Origin: Methanosarcina barkeri 3
Lineage (GTDB): Archaea > Halobacteriota > Methanosarcinia > Methanosarcinales > Methanosarcinaceae
DNA length: 64,000 nucleotides
Assembly (NCBI RefSeq): GCF_000970305.1
Contig: NZ_CP009517.1
Coordinates: 62,001 to 126,000 of the forward strand
Reading direction: 5' to 3'
Below, piece by piece: positions 45,410-55,351 of this stretch. Both the position numbers and the translations under genes were made by a program. Positions within the stretch are counted from its first letter, which is position 1. Each line of letters opens with the position of its first letter. The notes under the pieces were generated by a model, which was given only the letters and a program-made list of their open reading frames with translations, made no database searches and had not been told where the DNA came from.

Positions 45410-46177
45410 ATGATATCCAGTGAAGACAACCGGCTAAGCCGTAAGAGCTTGAAAAGTAAGAGACCAGAGTGCGAGAAGTCTTACACTATTATTAGTATCC
45501 CAATGGGGCATTCTAACTCTTATCTAATAGTTTCATCTGGGAGGGGTGTTCTTGTGGATGCAGGATGTCCGGGAAAAATCAAAAACATTCAAATCGCCCT
45601 CGAGCAAAACAACCTTGTGTTTCAGAATATAGTTCTGATCATTCTCACTCATACTCATTATGATCATACGGGCTGCCTTGCGGAAACAAAAAAACGAAGT
45701 AGAGCAAAGGTTCTGGTTCATGCGTCCGAAAAAAGATGTCTTGAAAAGGGCATAACCTCCTTTCCAAGAGGTACTACGTGGTTCTCAGATCTGATTTCGA
45801 AAGTTGGGAACTCCTTGATGGTTTCTAAATTAAAACATCAGCCTATCGATCCTGATATCGTGGTAGAAAACGAATATGACCTTGGAAAATATATCCCTGG
45901 TGCAAAAGTCATTTCCACACCTGGCCATACTTCGGGTTCAATAAGCCTTGTGATCGGAAATGAGGCTGCGTTCGTTGGAGACACACTTTTTAATATCATG
46001 CCCTGGAATGTCTTTCCTCCTTTTGCAAATGACATCTGCGAACTTCTGGAAAGCTGGCAGAGGTTGATTGATGCAAGTTGCAGGATATATTTTCCAGGTC
46101 ACGGCAGACCCATACCTCTCCGGAAACTAAAACTCTCATATGAAAAAAGAATAAAAAGAAATAATGAAGAACTTTGA
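45410..46177 (+). CDS. MBL-fold metallohydrolase next to coenzyme M genes
   Basis: 255 residues. Metal ligands are in LTHTHYDHTGC, a mid-protein STPGHTSGSISLV, an FVGDTLFN aspartate and the late FPGHGRP. GAGGAG lies 8 bp before the ATG. It is 118 bp upstream of the DUF39 gene and on the same strand, in front of the cysteate synthase/ComDE pair. The substrate is unknown; a thioester or persulfide intermediate in coenzyme M synthesis is a possibility suggested only by position. Confidence 0.82.
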   Translation: MISSEDNRLSRKSLKSKRPECEKSYTIISIPMGHSNSYLIVSSGRGVLVDAGCPGKIKNIQIALEQNNLVFQNIVLIILTHTHYDHTGCLAETKKRSRAKVLVHASEKRCLEKGITSFPRGTTWFSDLISKVGNSLMVSKLKHQPIDPDIVVENEYDLGKYIPGAKVISTPGHTSGSISLVIGNEAAFVGDTLFNIMPWNVFPPFANDICELLESWQRLIDASCRIYFPGHGRPIPLRKLKLSYEKRIKRNNEEL

Positions 46178-46295
46178 GTTAATCTCACTTTTTAAAACAG
46201 CCAGTTCCAAGCTTATTCTTTCCTCAAGAGTAATTGATTCTCAGGAATCCCTACTCCTAAAATAGGATGAACTCAATATCCCGGTTGAGGGAAAC

Positions 46296-47612
46296 ATGAA
46301 CGGAGAATTAGATAACACAGGAACGTCCCGGACAATCCCCGAAATTCAGGATAAAATCGATGCCGGAGACGCCATCGTCCTTACGGCTGCGGAAATTAGT
46401 GCAAGAATTCGGGCAGGGGAGGATATAAAGCTCGAAGATGTGGATGTTGTAACAACCGCAACTCGCGGCATTATGAGTGGAACCTATGCCGTACTTTCGT
46501 TCAAAGTATCAGAGCCCGATTCATTTGTTAAGGCATCTGAAGTCTTGTTGAATGGCGTGCCTGCAGTTGTTGGTCCCTGCCCTAACGAAAGGCTCGGAAT
46601 TTTGGACCTGATCGTACTCGGAACCGCTCACAGTAAACTGGATCCCAACTACGGAGGCGGACACCTTTTCAGGGAGATGGTAGAAGGAAAAAACGTTAAA
46701 GTTGACGTGACTACAAATGAAGGAAGCCGTTTTTCGGTAGAAACACGGCTATCTGAGATTCCCTATGCGAAACTCAACGCAACAAGACATGCCTTTAAGA
46801 ATTATCGGGCATTTGTAAATCCCGGAAAAGAGCCTATCAAAACCATTTTCCATTCCCTTCCGTTTGAAGGCGAGTTTAAGGAAATGACTTTTTGTGGTTG
46901 CGGTGAGTTAAATCCTATCGAAAACGATCCCAGGCTTGAAACTATAGGAATCGGGACAAGGGTACTTCTCAATGGAGCGGACGGATTTGTAACTGGGGCC
47001 GGTACTCGAAGCGCTCCGGACAATCCTAACCTTACGGGTTTTGCTGATATGCATGATATGACTCCTGAATACATGGGAGGGTTTGTAACGTCTGCAGGCC
47101 CTGAAATTATCAATACCTGGGCTGTTCCGATCCCAATTCTTCATGAAGGAATGCTGGAAAATATCCTGAAACTGGATAAGGAAATCCCTCTTAAGCTGGT
47201 AGATCTCGCAGGACGGATTCCTCTCTGTGAAATCACCTATGGGGATGTATGGGATAACGTGGACCTGAATATTGAGTACAAGCCCGAAAAATGCCTTAAC
47301 TGTAAGGACTGCCTTGTAATCGAAGCTTGCCCCATGAATGCGGTAAGCCGGGGAGAAAATGGAGCTGTACACAATCCGGAATTTTGCTTTAACTGCGGAC
47401 TCTGCATCTCAAGGTGCAGGGGAGAAGCTTTCAGTGCAAACCTGGGTTCTGTCAGGTGTGCAACCGGTGGCTGCCTCAGGGACATTAAGGTAACCCTGCG
47501 TCAATCCGATCGTGCAAGGGCAATTATAGCAGCAGAAGAACTTAAAGAGAAAATTCTCACAGGAAGATTCAGGCTTAGTGAGCCTGTAGAAAAAATAAGC
47601 TGGAGAGAGTAA
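46296..47612 (+). CDS. DUF39/COG1900 sulfur-incorporation protein with ferredoxin domain
   Basis: 438 residues. The DUF39 domain covers about residues 15-340 (TRGIMSGTYAVLSF, NGVPAVVGPCPNERLG, HDMTPEYMGGFVTSAGPEII). A two-cluster ferredoxin module follows: CLNCKDCLVIEACPMNAV and CFNCGLCISRCRGEAF. Relatives make homocysteine from aspartate semialdehyde; another subgroup is implicated in turning sulfoacetaldehyde into coenzyme M. Position next to comDE and cysteate synthase favours the latter. GAGGG precedes the ATG. Confidence 0.83.
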   Translation: MNGELDNTGTSRTIPEIQDKIDAGDAIVLTAAEISARIRAGEDIKLEDVDVVTTATRGIMSGTYAVLSFKVSEPDSFVKASEVLLNGVPAVVGPCPNERLGILDLIVLGTAHSKLDPNYGGGHLFREMVEGKNVKVDVTTNEGSRFSVETRLSEIPYAKLNATRHAFKNYRAFVNPGKEPIKTIFHSLPFEGEFKEMTFCGCGELNPIENDPRLETIGIGTRVLLNGADGFVTGAGTRSAPDNPNLTGFADMHDMTPEYMGGFVTSAGPEIINTWAVPIPILHEGMLENILKLDKEIPLKLVDLAGRIPLCEITYGDVWDNVDLNIEYKPEKCLNCKDCLVIEACPMNAVSRGENGAVHNPEFCFNCGLCISRCRGEAFSANLGSVRCATGGCLRDIKVTLRQSDRARAIIAAEELKEKILTGRFRLSEPVEKISWRE

Positions 47613-47831
47613 GACAATATTCTTCTCTCTTTTAGTGCACCTTAACCTGTGATTTTTATTTTTAAAAACTTAACTTCTAATTCTTATTTTTAAAAACTTA
47701 ACTTCTAATTCTTGTTTTTAAAAACTTAACTTCTAATTCTTCTCTTTTTGGAAACGTAACTTCAGGTTCTTATTTTATAGAGGTTTGTTTTCAGATTTTC
47801 AGAAGTTCTTTACTTCAAAGTTCTTCAAACC
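47613..47831. repeat. Convergent spacer with 25-bp repeats
   Basis: Four copies of a roughly 25-30 bp unit, taatTCTTatttTTAAAAACTTAACTTC, at 47645-47760. Both flanking genes end here. T-rich runs could stop transcription in either direction. Confidence 0.65.
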
Positions 47832-48980
47832 TCAAACTATTAAAGCCTTCATAAAGCGTTTTGTAACCTCTTCAGGGCTCAGGGGAATATTGGGAGCTTT
47901 TGTATTTCCAGGCTTCAGGATTACATGGATAAAGGAGAGTTCCTGCATGGCCCGAAACTTCCTGAAAGCTTCTATTAACCCCTCTGGGCTGTTTACTTTA
48001 ACCGTATTTTGAATTCCACAGGCGGTTGCAAAAATTTCCAGGTCTATATAGCGTAAAGCACAGGTTTCCTGTGAGCCTGTAGAACCGTAGGCACCGTTGT
48101 CAAGGCAGATAATTATCAGATTCTTCGGAGCTTCTCTGGCGATTTCGAGCAGGGCGTTAGGGTTCATAAGCAGGCTACCGTCCCCGTCAAAGGCCACGAC
48201 CGTCTTTTCGGTTCGAAGAGCAAGGCCAAGCCCTATTGACGAGACGAGCCCCATTGAACCGAACATGTAAAAGTTGAGTTCTCTGTCTCTGCAAGCATAC
48301 AATTCCTTGCAGGGAACTCCCAGATTTGTCACCGTAATTTCGTCATCGAGTTGAGAAGCAATTGCACACATCGCATCGTTTCTGAGCATTACAGGCCTGA
48401 GGGTTTCCCTTGTAAGATTAAAACTACATGTTCTTTCCATGAGTTCAGGTTTTTGGGGCAGTCCTGCTGCTTCCCAGGCACAACAATCCGAACCTTCCCA
48501 AACTTTCGGGGAGATCAGGGCTATATGCGGCCTGAGGTTCTCAAAAGCGTCTGTTATCACGGTTTCAAGGAGAGGGAGTTTTTTGGCTTCATCAATTATT
48601 GTGTATTTCAGCCCTGCTCCTTCAAGGATTGTCGGAAGACGCGTGCCAAGCGGAACCTGGGCTTCGATTCCTTCAGCGTAAACCCCCCTCCAGCTTGCCA
48701 GAATAGGTAAGGGGATCCTGCAGATTATGTTCAGGGATTCCAGAGCATTAATCATATTTCCAAGCCCTGTGCTCTGGATAAGCATCATTGGCTTTCCTCC
48801 TGCAAGATAAAACCCGGCACAAATACCCACGCCGTTTTCTTCTCTTGTTAACTGGATTTCAGGAAAATTCTCAGAAATGAGGGGAAGTAGGTTTTTGATC
48901 CTGTCACAGGGCAGAGTTGCGGCAAGGTCGATACCTGCCTTTTTCATTATTGCTATGACTTCTTCTTCCGGACTTGCCAT
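47832..48980 (-). CDS. comDE: Sulfopyruvate decarboxylase, ComD-ComE fusion
   Basis: 382 residues from the ATG at 48980, chosen because AGAGG lies 7 bp upstream; the ATG two codons earlier overlaps that site. The N-terminal ComD part has LTREENGVGICAGFYLAGGK and QSTGLGNMINAL. The C-terminal ComE part has the TPP motif FDGDGSLLMNPNALLEIA and DNGAYGSTGSQ. It decarboxylates sulfopyruvate to sulfoacetaldehyde. It starts 55 bp after cysteate synthase, so the two form an operon. Confidence 0.93.
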   Translation of the reverse strand: MASPEEEVIAIMKKAGIDLAATLPCDRIKNLLPLISENFPEIQLTREENGVGICAGFYLAGGKPMMLIQSTGLGNMINALESLNIICRIPLPILASWRGVYAEGIEAQVPLGTRLPTILEGAGLKYTIIDEAKKLPLLETVITDAFENLRPHIALISPKVWEGSDCCAWEAAGLPQKPELMERTCSFNLTRETLRPVMLRNDAMCAIASQLDDEITVTNLGVPCKELYACRDRELNFYMFGSMGLVSSIGLGLALRTEKTVVAFDGDGSLLMNPNALLEIAREAPKNLIIICLDNGAYGSTGSQETCALRYIDLEIFATACGIQNTVKVNSPEGLIEAFRKFRAMQELSFIHVILKPGNTKAPNIPLSPEEVTKRFMKALIV

Positions 48981-49035
48981 GCACATGCCTCTTCAACTTT
49001 CTTTTTTTACCGTAGTTTTTGGAGTTGTTTCGGAC

Positions 49036-50286
49036 TCAGATCTTCAGCTCTTCTAAAGGAATATCAGGATTTTTGGCAGTATCTACCGGCTTGATCTGGT
49101 AAAGTGTGTAGTCCTCTTTCAGACGTTTATATCCTCCGCCTGCAAGATTAAGGAGAATAGTTTCGTCTTTTCCGACATTTCCTGCTTCCACTGCTTTTAA
49201 TAGAGAAGCTGTCGCAACTGCTGACGGGGGCAGAATGTCAATTCCTTCGAGTGATTCGAAAAGGGTCTTAGCCTCAAGGGCTTCCTCTCTTGTAATTGCG
49301 TACATTATTCCGTCAGTATCGACGAGTGCGTCGTATAACCCTCCGGTAACTCCATATGGAGGAGTCCGGTTGGTAAGCACGGTCGCATAGGTTTCTTTTA
49401 CCTGTTTTTTTGCATTCTTCATGTCAAGTTCGGGAATAATTTCTCTTCTTTTGTCCTTCCAGGCGTTGTACATGGGAACGAAAGGAAGGTTCTGGGCAAG
49501 CTGAAGTTTCGGGAGTTTTTGCCCGAATCGCCCGTCTGTCCTTAGGCGTAATGAAGCTTCCCATGCTGAAATCCCACCTGTTCCGCTTCCTACTGCCTGG
49601 AAATAGTGGTCAGGCATTTTTCCTATGGTTACTGCTGCGTCCAGCATCACAGTGCCCATTCCGTCTCTTCTGGCAACATTTCTTGCCCCGCCTTCGGGAA
49701 CCATGCCAGGAAGCTTTGCAATCCTGCCTGCGAGATTGATAGCATCAGTGTAGTCATTTCCTGGACTCATACTTATGAGGTGAATGGATTCGGTGGGCTC
49801 TTCAGGCAGCCATAGATTCGAAGCTCCTGATTCCGGTATAACGATGTAAACATCAGTTCCTGTCAAAGCAGAGACATGCGCAAAGGCCCGGCCGGTATTT
49901 CCGGCAGAGGCGAGGACTATGGCTTTCCCTCCGGTTTCTTTCAAGAGTTCCATGGTTGGGTGAGCTTCAAGTTCTTTAAAACTGCAGGTTTTAATAAAAG
50001 CCCCTCTTTCAGGCCAGTACCCACTGAACCCTATATAAAGGTTTGAAAGCCCGAGTTCTCTGGCAAAAGCTTCACTTTTGTAAGTTATGGGTCCCGCATC
50101 CGTAGTAAGTTCTTCCTGAACCGGGAGCCAGGAATGGAACCTTCCGATACCTGGCTGATTTCTTAATTCCAGTTTTTTATCGGAGTACTCCGCCCGTAAA
50201 AAAGCGTCATCATTCTCGCAGGTGAGCCTGTATTCCTGGCCGTACTCTCTTCCGCACTTAAGGCATTTCAATTTGAATTTTCCCAT
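49036..50286 (-). CDS. Cysteate synthase (threonine synthase-like)
   Basis: 416 residues from the ATG at 50286 (MGKFKLKCLKC). An N-terminal zinc-ribbon-like KCLKCGREY precedes a fold II PLP enzyme: the lysine in GAFIKTCSFKEL, the ASAGNTGRAFAHVS phosphate loop and AVGSGTGG. In Methanosarcinales this threonine synthase paralogue makes cysteate from phosphoserine and sulfite, the first step of coenzyme M synthesis. An ATATATTTTTA box about 30 bp before the ATG and no Shine-Dalgarno suggest a leaderless transcript. Confidence 0.9.
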   Translation of the reverse strand: MGKFKLKCLKCGREYGQEYRLTCENDDAFLRAEYSDKKLELRNQPGIGRFHSWLPVQEELTTDAGPITYKSEAFARELGLSNLYIGFSGYWPERGAFIKTCSFKELEAHPTMELLKETGGKAIVLASAGNTGRAFAHVSALTGTDVYIVIPESGASNLWLPEEPTESIHLISMSPGNDYTDAINLAGRIAKLPGMVPEGGARNVARRDGMGTVMLDAAVTIGKMPDHYFQAVGSGTGGISAWEASLRLRTDGRFGQKLPKLQLAQNLPFVPMYNAWKDKRREIIPELDMKNAKKQVKETYATVLTNRTPPYGVTGGLYDALVDTDGIMYAITREEALEAKTLFESLEGIDILPPSAVATASLLKAVEAGNVGKDETILLNLAGGGYKRLKEDYTLYQIKPVDTAKNPDIPLEELKI

Positions 50287-50743
50287 CGCAATCAAAGAAA
50301 ATTGGGTTTCTTATTAAAAATATATTCCTGAAATATGTAAAAAAATACCTTTTTGTGCTATATTTTTAAATTAGTTTCCTTATTGGGACATTCAATCCTA
50401 CTAATGAGAAGAGATACTAATGAGAAGAGAATCACTTTGTCGGATTAACAAATGAGTAAAATAAAATAAGGCAGTTGATAAAGAAAAAGTTGAGGAGGCA
50501 GAAGAAAAAAGAGTAAATGGGTAATTAAGCTAAGAAGGTAATTACTATCACATACTTAACGAACTCATCCCAAAACTTGAAATTTACTTCTTGAACCTTG
50601 TATTTCGAATTCGAATAATCGATCCAGATCCAGACTAAATCCAGATCCAGACTAAATCCAGATCCAGACTAAATCCAGATCCAGATCCTGAAAACAACTT
50701 GAAAATTCCCAAAGATTATGGATAAATGGCTATTGGAATAGAC
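50287..50743. repeat. Intergenic region
   Basis: No gene. agaagagatactaatg is partly duplicated near 50400-50425, and an 18-bp unit (taaatccagatccagac) is repeated about four times at 50625-50690. catcccaaaact at about 50569 matches the ends of the element at 10411. Confidence 0.55.
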
Positions 50744-51211
50744 TCAATCATAATAATAAACGACCGGCGGAGTAACTTTTAAATTTTCATAACTTCTCGT
50801 TTTGCCTTTAGGAGGATAAACAAAGGTGACAACATCAGACTGCACCCCTAATTCATAGGGATCACACAGGTAATTTACGCCTTCTTTTCTGGAAATGTTT
50901 AGTATCTGGAGTGAGGCACTTGATCTTCCTATCTTTTGAATTTTCACTTCCTTAAATTCTGAAAAAACATCTTTAATCTTGGGCTCCAGGTTTTTGCTGC
51001 CAAAAAGTGATATATATGCCTGAGCAAAGGGGCTGAGATGATAGTCTATATTGACGGTCGCATCAGTCTTTTTAAACTGAATCACTATATTGTCAACGTG
51101 AATATATTTTCCTTCTTTGAATTGATCTGCGGTGTTTGCAGGAACTACTCTAGCAGTTAGTAGGACGATTGAGATGAGAAGGGCAATTGCAATTATCGGT
51201 TTTGTTTTCAT
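50744..51211 (-). CDS. Secreted hypothetical protein
   Basis: 155 residues. A signal peptide (MKTKPIIAIALLISIVLLTA, cleavage probably near residue 27) is followed by a soluble, beta-rich domain with DNIVIQFKKTDATVNIDYHL and FVYPPKGKTRSYENLKV. No membrane helix after the signal. No recognised family; it is probably exported and released or lipid-free at the surface. Confidence 0.65.
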   Translation of the reverse strand: MKTKPIIAIALLISIVLLTARVVPANTADQFKEGKYIHVDNIVIQFKKTDATVNIDYHLSPFAQAYISLFGSKNLEPKIKDVFSEFKEVKIQKIGRSSASLQILNISRKEGVNYLCDPYELGVQSDVVTFVYPPKGKTRSYENLKVTPPVVYYYD

Positions 51212-51441
51212 GGTTCTTATTCAGTAATAATCTTCTTTTCTAATATCTCTTTCCTGCAAGTACTCTAATATCTTTTCCTGCAAATATTTTTTGATCAGGC
51301 TTGCTTTCCTTCAAAGCTGAAACCAGGTTTTTTTCTTACAATGATGACGATTTTTATACACATTGCAATACAATTAAATATCGCAACAATAAAGGTATCC
51401 CACCTTTTAGATTGTCTAAAAGAGAATAAAGAGGCCATAAA

Positions 51442-51654
51442 ATGAGTACAGATATTCATTTCATCTGCCCCAAATGCGGAAACACTACCTACGAAACAGG
51501 CGAGATCCGCACCACAGGCGGCTTTCTCAGCAAACTCTTCGATGTCCAGAACAAAAGGTTTACTCATGTCACCTGCAAGCGCTGTAAATACACCGAGTTT
51601 TACCAGGCCGACAGCAGCATGCTTGGGAACATTTTCGACCTGTTCACATCGTAA
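51442..51654 (+). CDS. Small Zn-ribbon protein
   Basis: 70 residues with two CxxC knuckles (FICPKCGN and VTCKRCKY), the Zn-ribbon pattern of COG3478-type predicted nucleic-acid-binding proteins. Also TTGGFLSKLFDVQNKRFTHV between the knuckles and LGNIFDLFTS at the end. Its start has only an aagaggcc-like site. The role is unknown. Confidence 0.8.
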   Translation: MSTDIHFICPKCGNTTYETGEIRTTGGFLSKLFDVQNKRFTHVTCKRCKYTEFYQADSSMLGNIFDLFTS

Positions 51655-51689
51655 TGAGCTGACAAAAAACTTTTTTTCGTGAATTTCTT

Positions 51690-51797
51690 TTTACTCCTTT
51701 TTTTGCTTTTTTTGATTGCTTGTTTCAGGGACTGGAGAGCAGCAGTGCTGGTAAGTAACGTTTTTACGGGAGCTTTTCATACTTGACGAAGGAAAAC
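51690..51797. repeat. Dispersed repeat (TTTTTACGGGAGCTTTTCA family), copy 1
   Basis: ttttttgattgctt, a variable actggagag segment, then TTTTTACGGGAGCTTTTCA and ttGACGAAGGA. The same order recurs at 56066-56205 with a partial internal duplication. Both copies lie just after the 3' end of a plus-strand gene. Confidence 0.6.
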
Positions 51798-51887
51798 ATG
51801 TTTTCATAATTGTAAAAACAGGTGGTCTAAAAAATCAAATAATTTAACCAATGTGCTATATCTTGTTCATAACTTATGAAAACTTAT

Positions 51888-52076
51888 CATTGGTCATCGG
51901 TTAAGGAATTTTCTTGCCTGAAAGCTATCGATTTTACATTAAAAACCAGCCTTAAACTTTGGCCTATTTACGTGAAATCGATACATGGTTCCAGTTCACA
52001 ATTAATAAAAATGTTAGCTAAATGCTGAGTAAATTATGCAATTTATTACGATTCATCACTTAACCGAATACGCATG
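51888..52076. mobile_element. MITE, 189 bp, with 10-bp target duplication
   Basis: Left end CATTGGTCATCGGTTAAG; right end, read inward, CATGCGTATTCGGTTAAG. A perfect 10-bp direct repeat GAAAACTTAT flanks it (51878-51887 and 52077-52086). There is no ORF inside. Ends and duplication length match the element at 969-1112, so they form one family moved by a transposase not present in this window. Confidence 0.8.
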
Positions 52077-52086
52077 GAAAACTTAT

Positions 52087-52774
52087 TTATTTTATGCCAT
52101 ATAATACATTATAAATTATTTCTTGCATATTATCTTTCAAATTTAACAATAATTGTCTTATCAATGAGCACTTAACTAATATTCATACAAATATGTAAAT
52201 ATTTATATAAATACAGTATAAATATAGACATAGATACAAATATAAATATAAATTTTATATTCCATTCATTGATCGAAACAATGTATAAAAAATAATAAGT
52301 TATGTGCAATAACCCGTACTTAAAGTATGGAGTATACTTCAGGTCGCCTGCCTGAGTTTTGGAACTAAGTTAGTATCCTTTTAAAATTTCTTAGTGCAAA
52401 ATTTCACTTCCAACCTCTGTAATCTGGTATCAAGAAGCCTTATTTTTACAAAGAAGCAACGATACCATATCTGTACAAAATAAAAAAGAGACAATAAGTC
52501 ACTTACCACAGACCTGAAGATCAGGGTATTCATTCTGTCAGCGCTCCACAGCAATAGTGTATATTGTCGCATCGTAGTGTCGTCATAAAGAAAAGCTCGA
52601 AAGAATAAAGACAGAAAGAATAAACGAAAAAAAATGAGTAATTTCAGGTAGTGAATCTAAGTTTGATGCTTAATGTAAAAACGACAAGATTGTTAAAAAT
52701 CACAATAGTAAAAAATTCTTGAGAAAAACCACTTGGCAAGATGAAACCGATTATTAAAAGGACGATACAAAAGT
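52087..52774. other. AT-rich spacer before the sensor kinase gene
   Basis: About 690 bp with no supportable gene. Repeated aatata/aatataaat words at 52190-52260. gtacttaaagtatggagtatacttcagg near 52315-52345 holds a short imperfect inverted repeat. Kinase Shine-Dalgarno aaaagga lies before 52775. Confidence 0.4.
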
Positions 52775-54994
52775 ATGAGTCCTAAAAATATTAAAGATCA
52801 GGATTCCATACCCTATCAGGCACTAGTAGATGAAAACCGTGCTTTAAAAGATGAGATACAGAGCCTGAAAGCACGCTTAGAGAAAGCTGAAGAACTTGAG
52901 TGCACTATAGAAAAAGTGAATATGAAATGCAAGTTGAGTGAGACTTTTCGCAAGTCGCTTAACTCCATAAATCTGACAATTCATTCAATCCTTGACTTCG
53001 ACGAGATGATGAAAGAAATTGTTTCGGAAGCAGCAAAAGCAATTGGAAGTGAAACTGCCGCTATTTCTCTTAGAAAGGGTTACCATTGGGTCCTCAGTTA
53101 TTCATATGGTTTTCCGGAGAATATAATCGGATCGGTAATGAATGACAAGGAAGAAACTCACGCTGTACTTGCAATAAAAACTAAAAAACCGGTCGCTATA
53201 AACGATGCCTTTAACGATGAACGAGTAAATCGCATTCACATGAGAAAATGGAACGTTCGTTCCGTACTGGTTGTACCTCTTATAACCAGAGATGAAGTTA
53301 TCGGTGTGATTTTTTTTAACTTTCACAAATCTACTTTTGCATTTAGTAACGTCCATATTAGTTTTGGGACGCAACTTGCTTCATTGGTATCGTTAGCCCT
53401 GGAAAACTCCCGCCTTATAGAGAATCTAAAAATAGAACTTACTAAACACAAAAAAGTAGAAGAAGCATTACTTAAGAGTGAGACAAGGTATCGTCAAATT
53501 GTGGAAACTTCGCAGGAAGGGATATGGCTAACTGATCACAGCAATCGAACCGTCTTTGTCAATCAGAAAGTATCTGAAATGCTGGGATATAGCATAGAGG
53601 AGATCCTTAAACAATCACCTCAAAAGTTCATATCTTCAGAGTTTAACGCAGGGTCAGACAATAAACTGCGTGAATATCTGCCTGAAGTTAACCACTTGAT
53701 CGACTACCGGTTTACCCGGAAGGATGGATCGGACCTGTGGTGCATTCTTTCCTCCAGTCCGTTACTCGATGACCAGGGAAAATATGCTGGGTCACTGACC
53801 ATGATTATGGACATTACCGACCGCAAGCGAGCAGAAGAAGCCCTTAAAAAAGCCTGCAATAGCTTAGAAGGAAAAATTAAAAAACGCACAGAAGAGCTGG
53901 AAATTGCTTACAATTCATTAAAAGAAAGCGAGAGAAGTCTTGCAGAAGCTCAAGAGATTGCTCATATTGGAAATTGGTGCCGCAATATTGAAACCGAGGA
54001 AGTACGCTGGTCTGATGAGGTTTATCGTATTTTTGGGTTTGAGCCTCAAGAATTCGGAGTCGACTACAATGTATTTTTGAGCTGTGTACATCCGGATGAA
54101 CGTGAATATCTAATTGAAGCAGTCAAACAAGCTTTAAATGAAAAGTTCTTTGACGCCGAATATAGAATAATCCGACCTAATGGAGTAGAGCGTATCCTTC
54201 ATGAAGATATCAAAGTTATTTGTAATAATGAGAATGTTCCGATTCGACTGAGCGGAACAGTTCAGGACATTACTGAACGTAAAAAAGCAGAAGAAGCTCT
54301 AATAAAACTCGAAAAAACCCGGATAAAGGAAATTCATCATAGAATCAAAAACAACTTACAGGTAATCTCTTCCCTGCTGGACCTCCAGGCTGAGACGTTC
54401 AAGGATGAAACGGTTAGACAAGCTTTCAATGAAAGCCAGAATCGTGTATTCTCAATGTCCCTTATCCATGAAGAACTTTACAAAGGAAGTGAAGCCTATA
54501 CACTGGACTTTTCTTCCTATCTCGAAAAGTTAGCTGAAAATCTGCTCAAAACTTACAGTACTAGCAGCAAAAATATACGCCTGAAAATGGATCTGGAAGA
54601 AAATACATTTCTTGATATGGATACTGCCGTCCCACTGGGTATAATCGTTAATGAACTCATTTCTAACTCCCTAAAGCATGCATTTACTGAAAAGAGAGAA
54701 GGGGAAATTCAAGTCCGTTTTTGCAGGAATGAAGAAGAAAAATGTGACGAAATGCATAGTTTAATGTTCAGTCTGACAATTTCGGATAACGGAAAAGGAA
54801 TTCCTGAAGATCTGGATTTAGAAAATATAGAATCACTTGGCCTGCAGTTAGTAAGCACTCTTGTTGACCAGTTAGACGGAGAATTTCAACTGAAAAGGGA
54901 CAATGGTACTAATTTCAAATTGAGTTTCTCAGTAAAAGAAAAAGAAAATCAGGCATATCAACAGCCCTACATCAATTCGTTGAATATAGAGTAA
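52775..54994 (+). CDS. Cytosolic sensor histidine kinase (GAF-PAS-PAS-HisKA_2)
   Basis: 739 residues with no membrane helix. A coiled coil (about 15-50) leads to a GAF domain (about 65-215), PAS 1 (about 230-355), a coiled linker, PAS 2 (about 385-505), a HisKA_2 dimerisation helix with His521/His522 in EIHHRIKNNLQVISSLLDLQ, and an HATPase with VNELISNSLKHAF and ISDNGKGIPEDL. It senses an unknown cytoplasmic signal. No response regulator is nearby. Methanosarcina has many such orphan kinases. Confidence 0.92.
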   Translation: MSPKNIKDQDSIPYQALVDENRALKDEIQSLKARLEKAEELECTIEKVNMKCKLSETFRKSLNSINLTIHSILDFDEMMKEIVSEAAKAIGSETAAISLRKGYHWVLSYSYGFPENIIGSVMNDKEETHAVLAIKTKKPVAINDAFNDERVNRIHMRKWNVRSVLVVPLITRDEVIGVIFFNFHKSTFAFSNVHISFGTQLASLVSLALENSRLIENLKIELTKHKKVEEALLKSETRYRQIVETSQEGIWLTDHSNRTVFVNQKVSEMLGYSIEEILKQSPQKFISSEFNAGSDNKLREYLPEVNHLIDYRFTRKDGSDLWCILSSSPLLDDQGKYAGSLTMIMDITDRKRAEEALKKACNSLEGKIKKRTEELEIAYNSLKESERSLAEAQEIAHIGNWCRNIETEEVRWSDEVYRIFGFEPQEFGVDYNVFLSCVHPDEREYLIEAVKQALNEKFFDAEYRIIRPNGVERILHEDIKVICNNENVPIRLSGTVQDITERKKAEEALIKLEKTRIKEIHHRIKNNLQVISSLLDLQAETFKDETVRQAFNESQNRVFSMSLIHEELYKGSEAYTLDFSSYLEKLAENLLKTYSTSSKNIRLKMDLEENTFLDMDTAVPLGIIVNELISNSLKHAFTEKREGEIQVRFCRNEEEKCDEMHSLMFSLTISDNGKGIPEDLDLENIESLGLQLVSTLVDQLDGEFQLKRDNGTNFKLSFSVKEKENQAYQQPYINSLNIE

Positions 54995-55010
54995 CTTAAA
55001 GTTTGTGTCA

Positions 55011-55120
55011 TAGTTTGTATTATAGTTTGTATTATAGTTTGTATTATAGTTTGTATTATAGTTTGTATTATAGTTTGTATTATAGTTTGTATTATAGTTT
55101 GTATTTATAGTTTGTATTCC
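55011..55120. repeat. 12-bp tandem repeat, nine copies
   Basis: tagtttgtatta units start 17 bp after the kinase stop codon. The following 230 bp to the PAS gene is AT-rich, without a gene. Confidence 0.85.
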
Positions 55121-55351
55121 ACTTCAAAATTGGATTGGTTTTTTCTTCTTATTTAAGCGGAGAATTTTTTATAACAGATATGTACAAACTTACTCTTTAT
55201 TTCCTATTTTTATTAGATTCATATAATATTACAATTAATATTAATATTAATTTTTAAATTTGACTATATGTAATAAAATTTTATTTTTTTATATCAGAAT
55301 TTTAAGAATTTATTAGAAAAGTATTTATTTTTTTACATTATAAATATATGC

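Noticed and set aside
52381-52572. 63-codon minus-strand frame
   Set aside because: No start signal, no family, and it lies in a region with no other coding signs.
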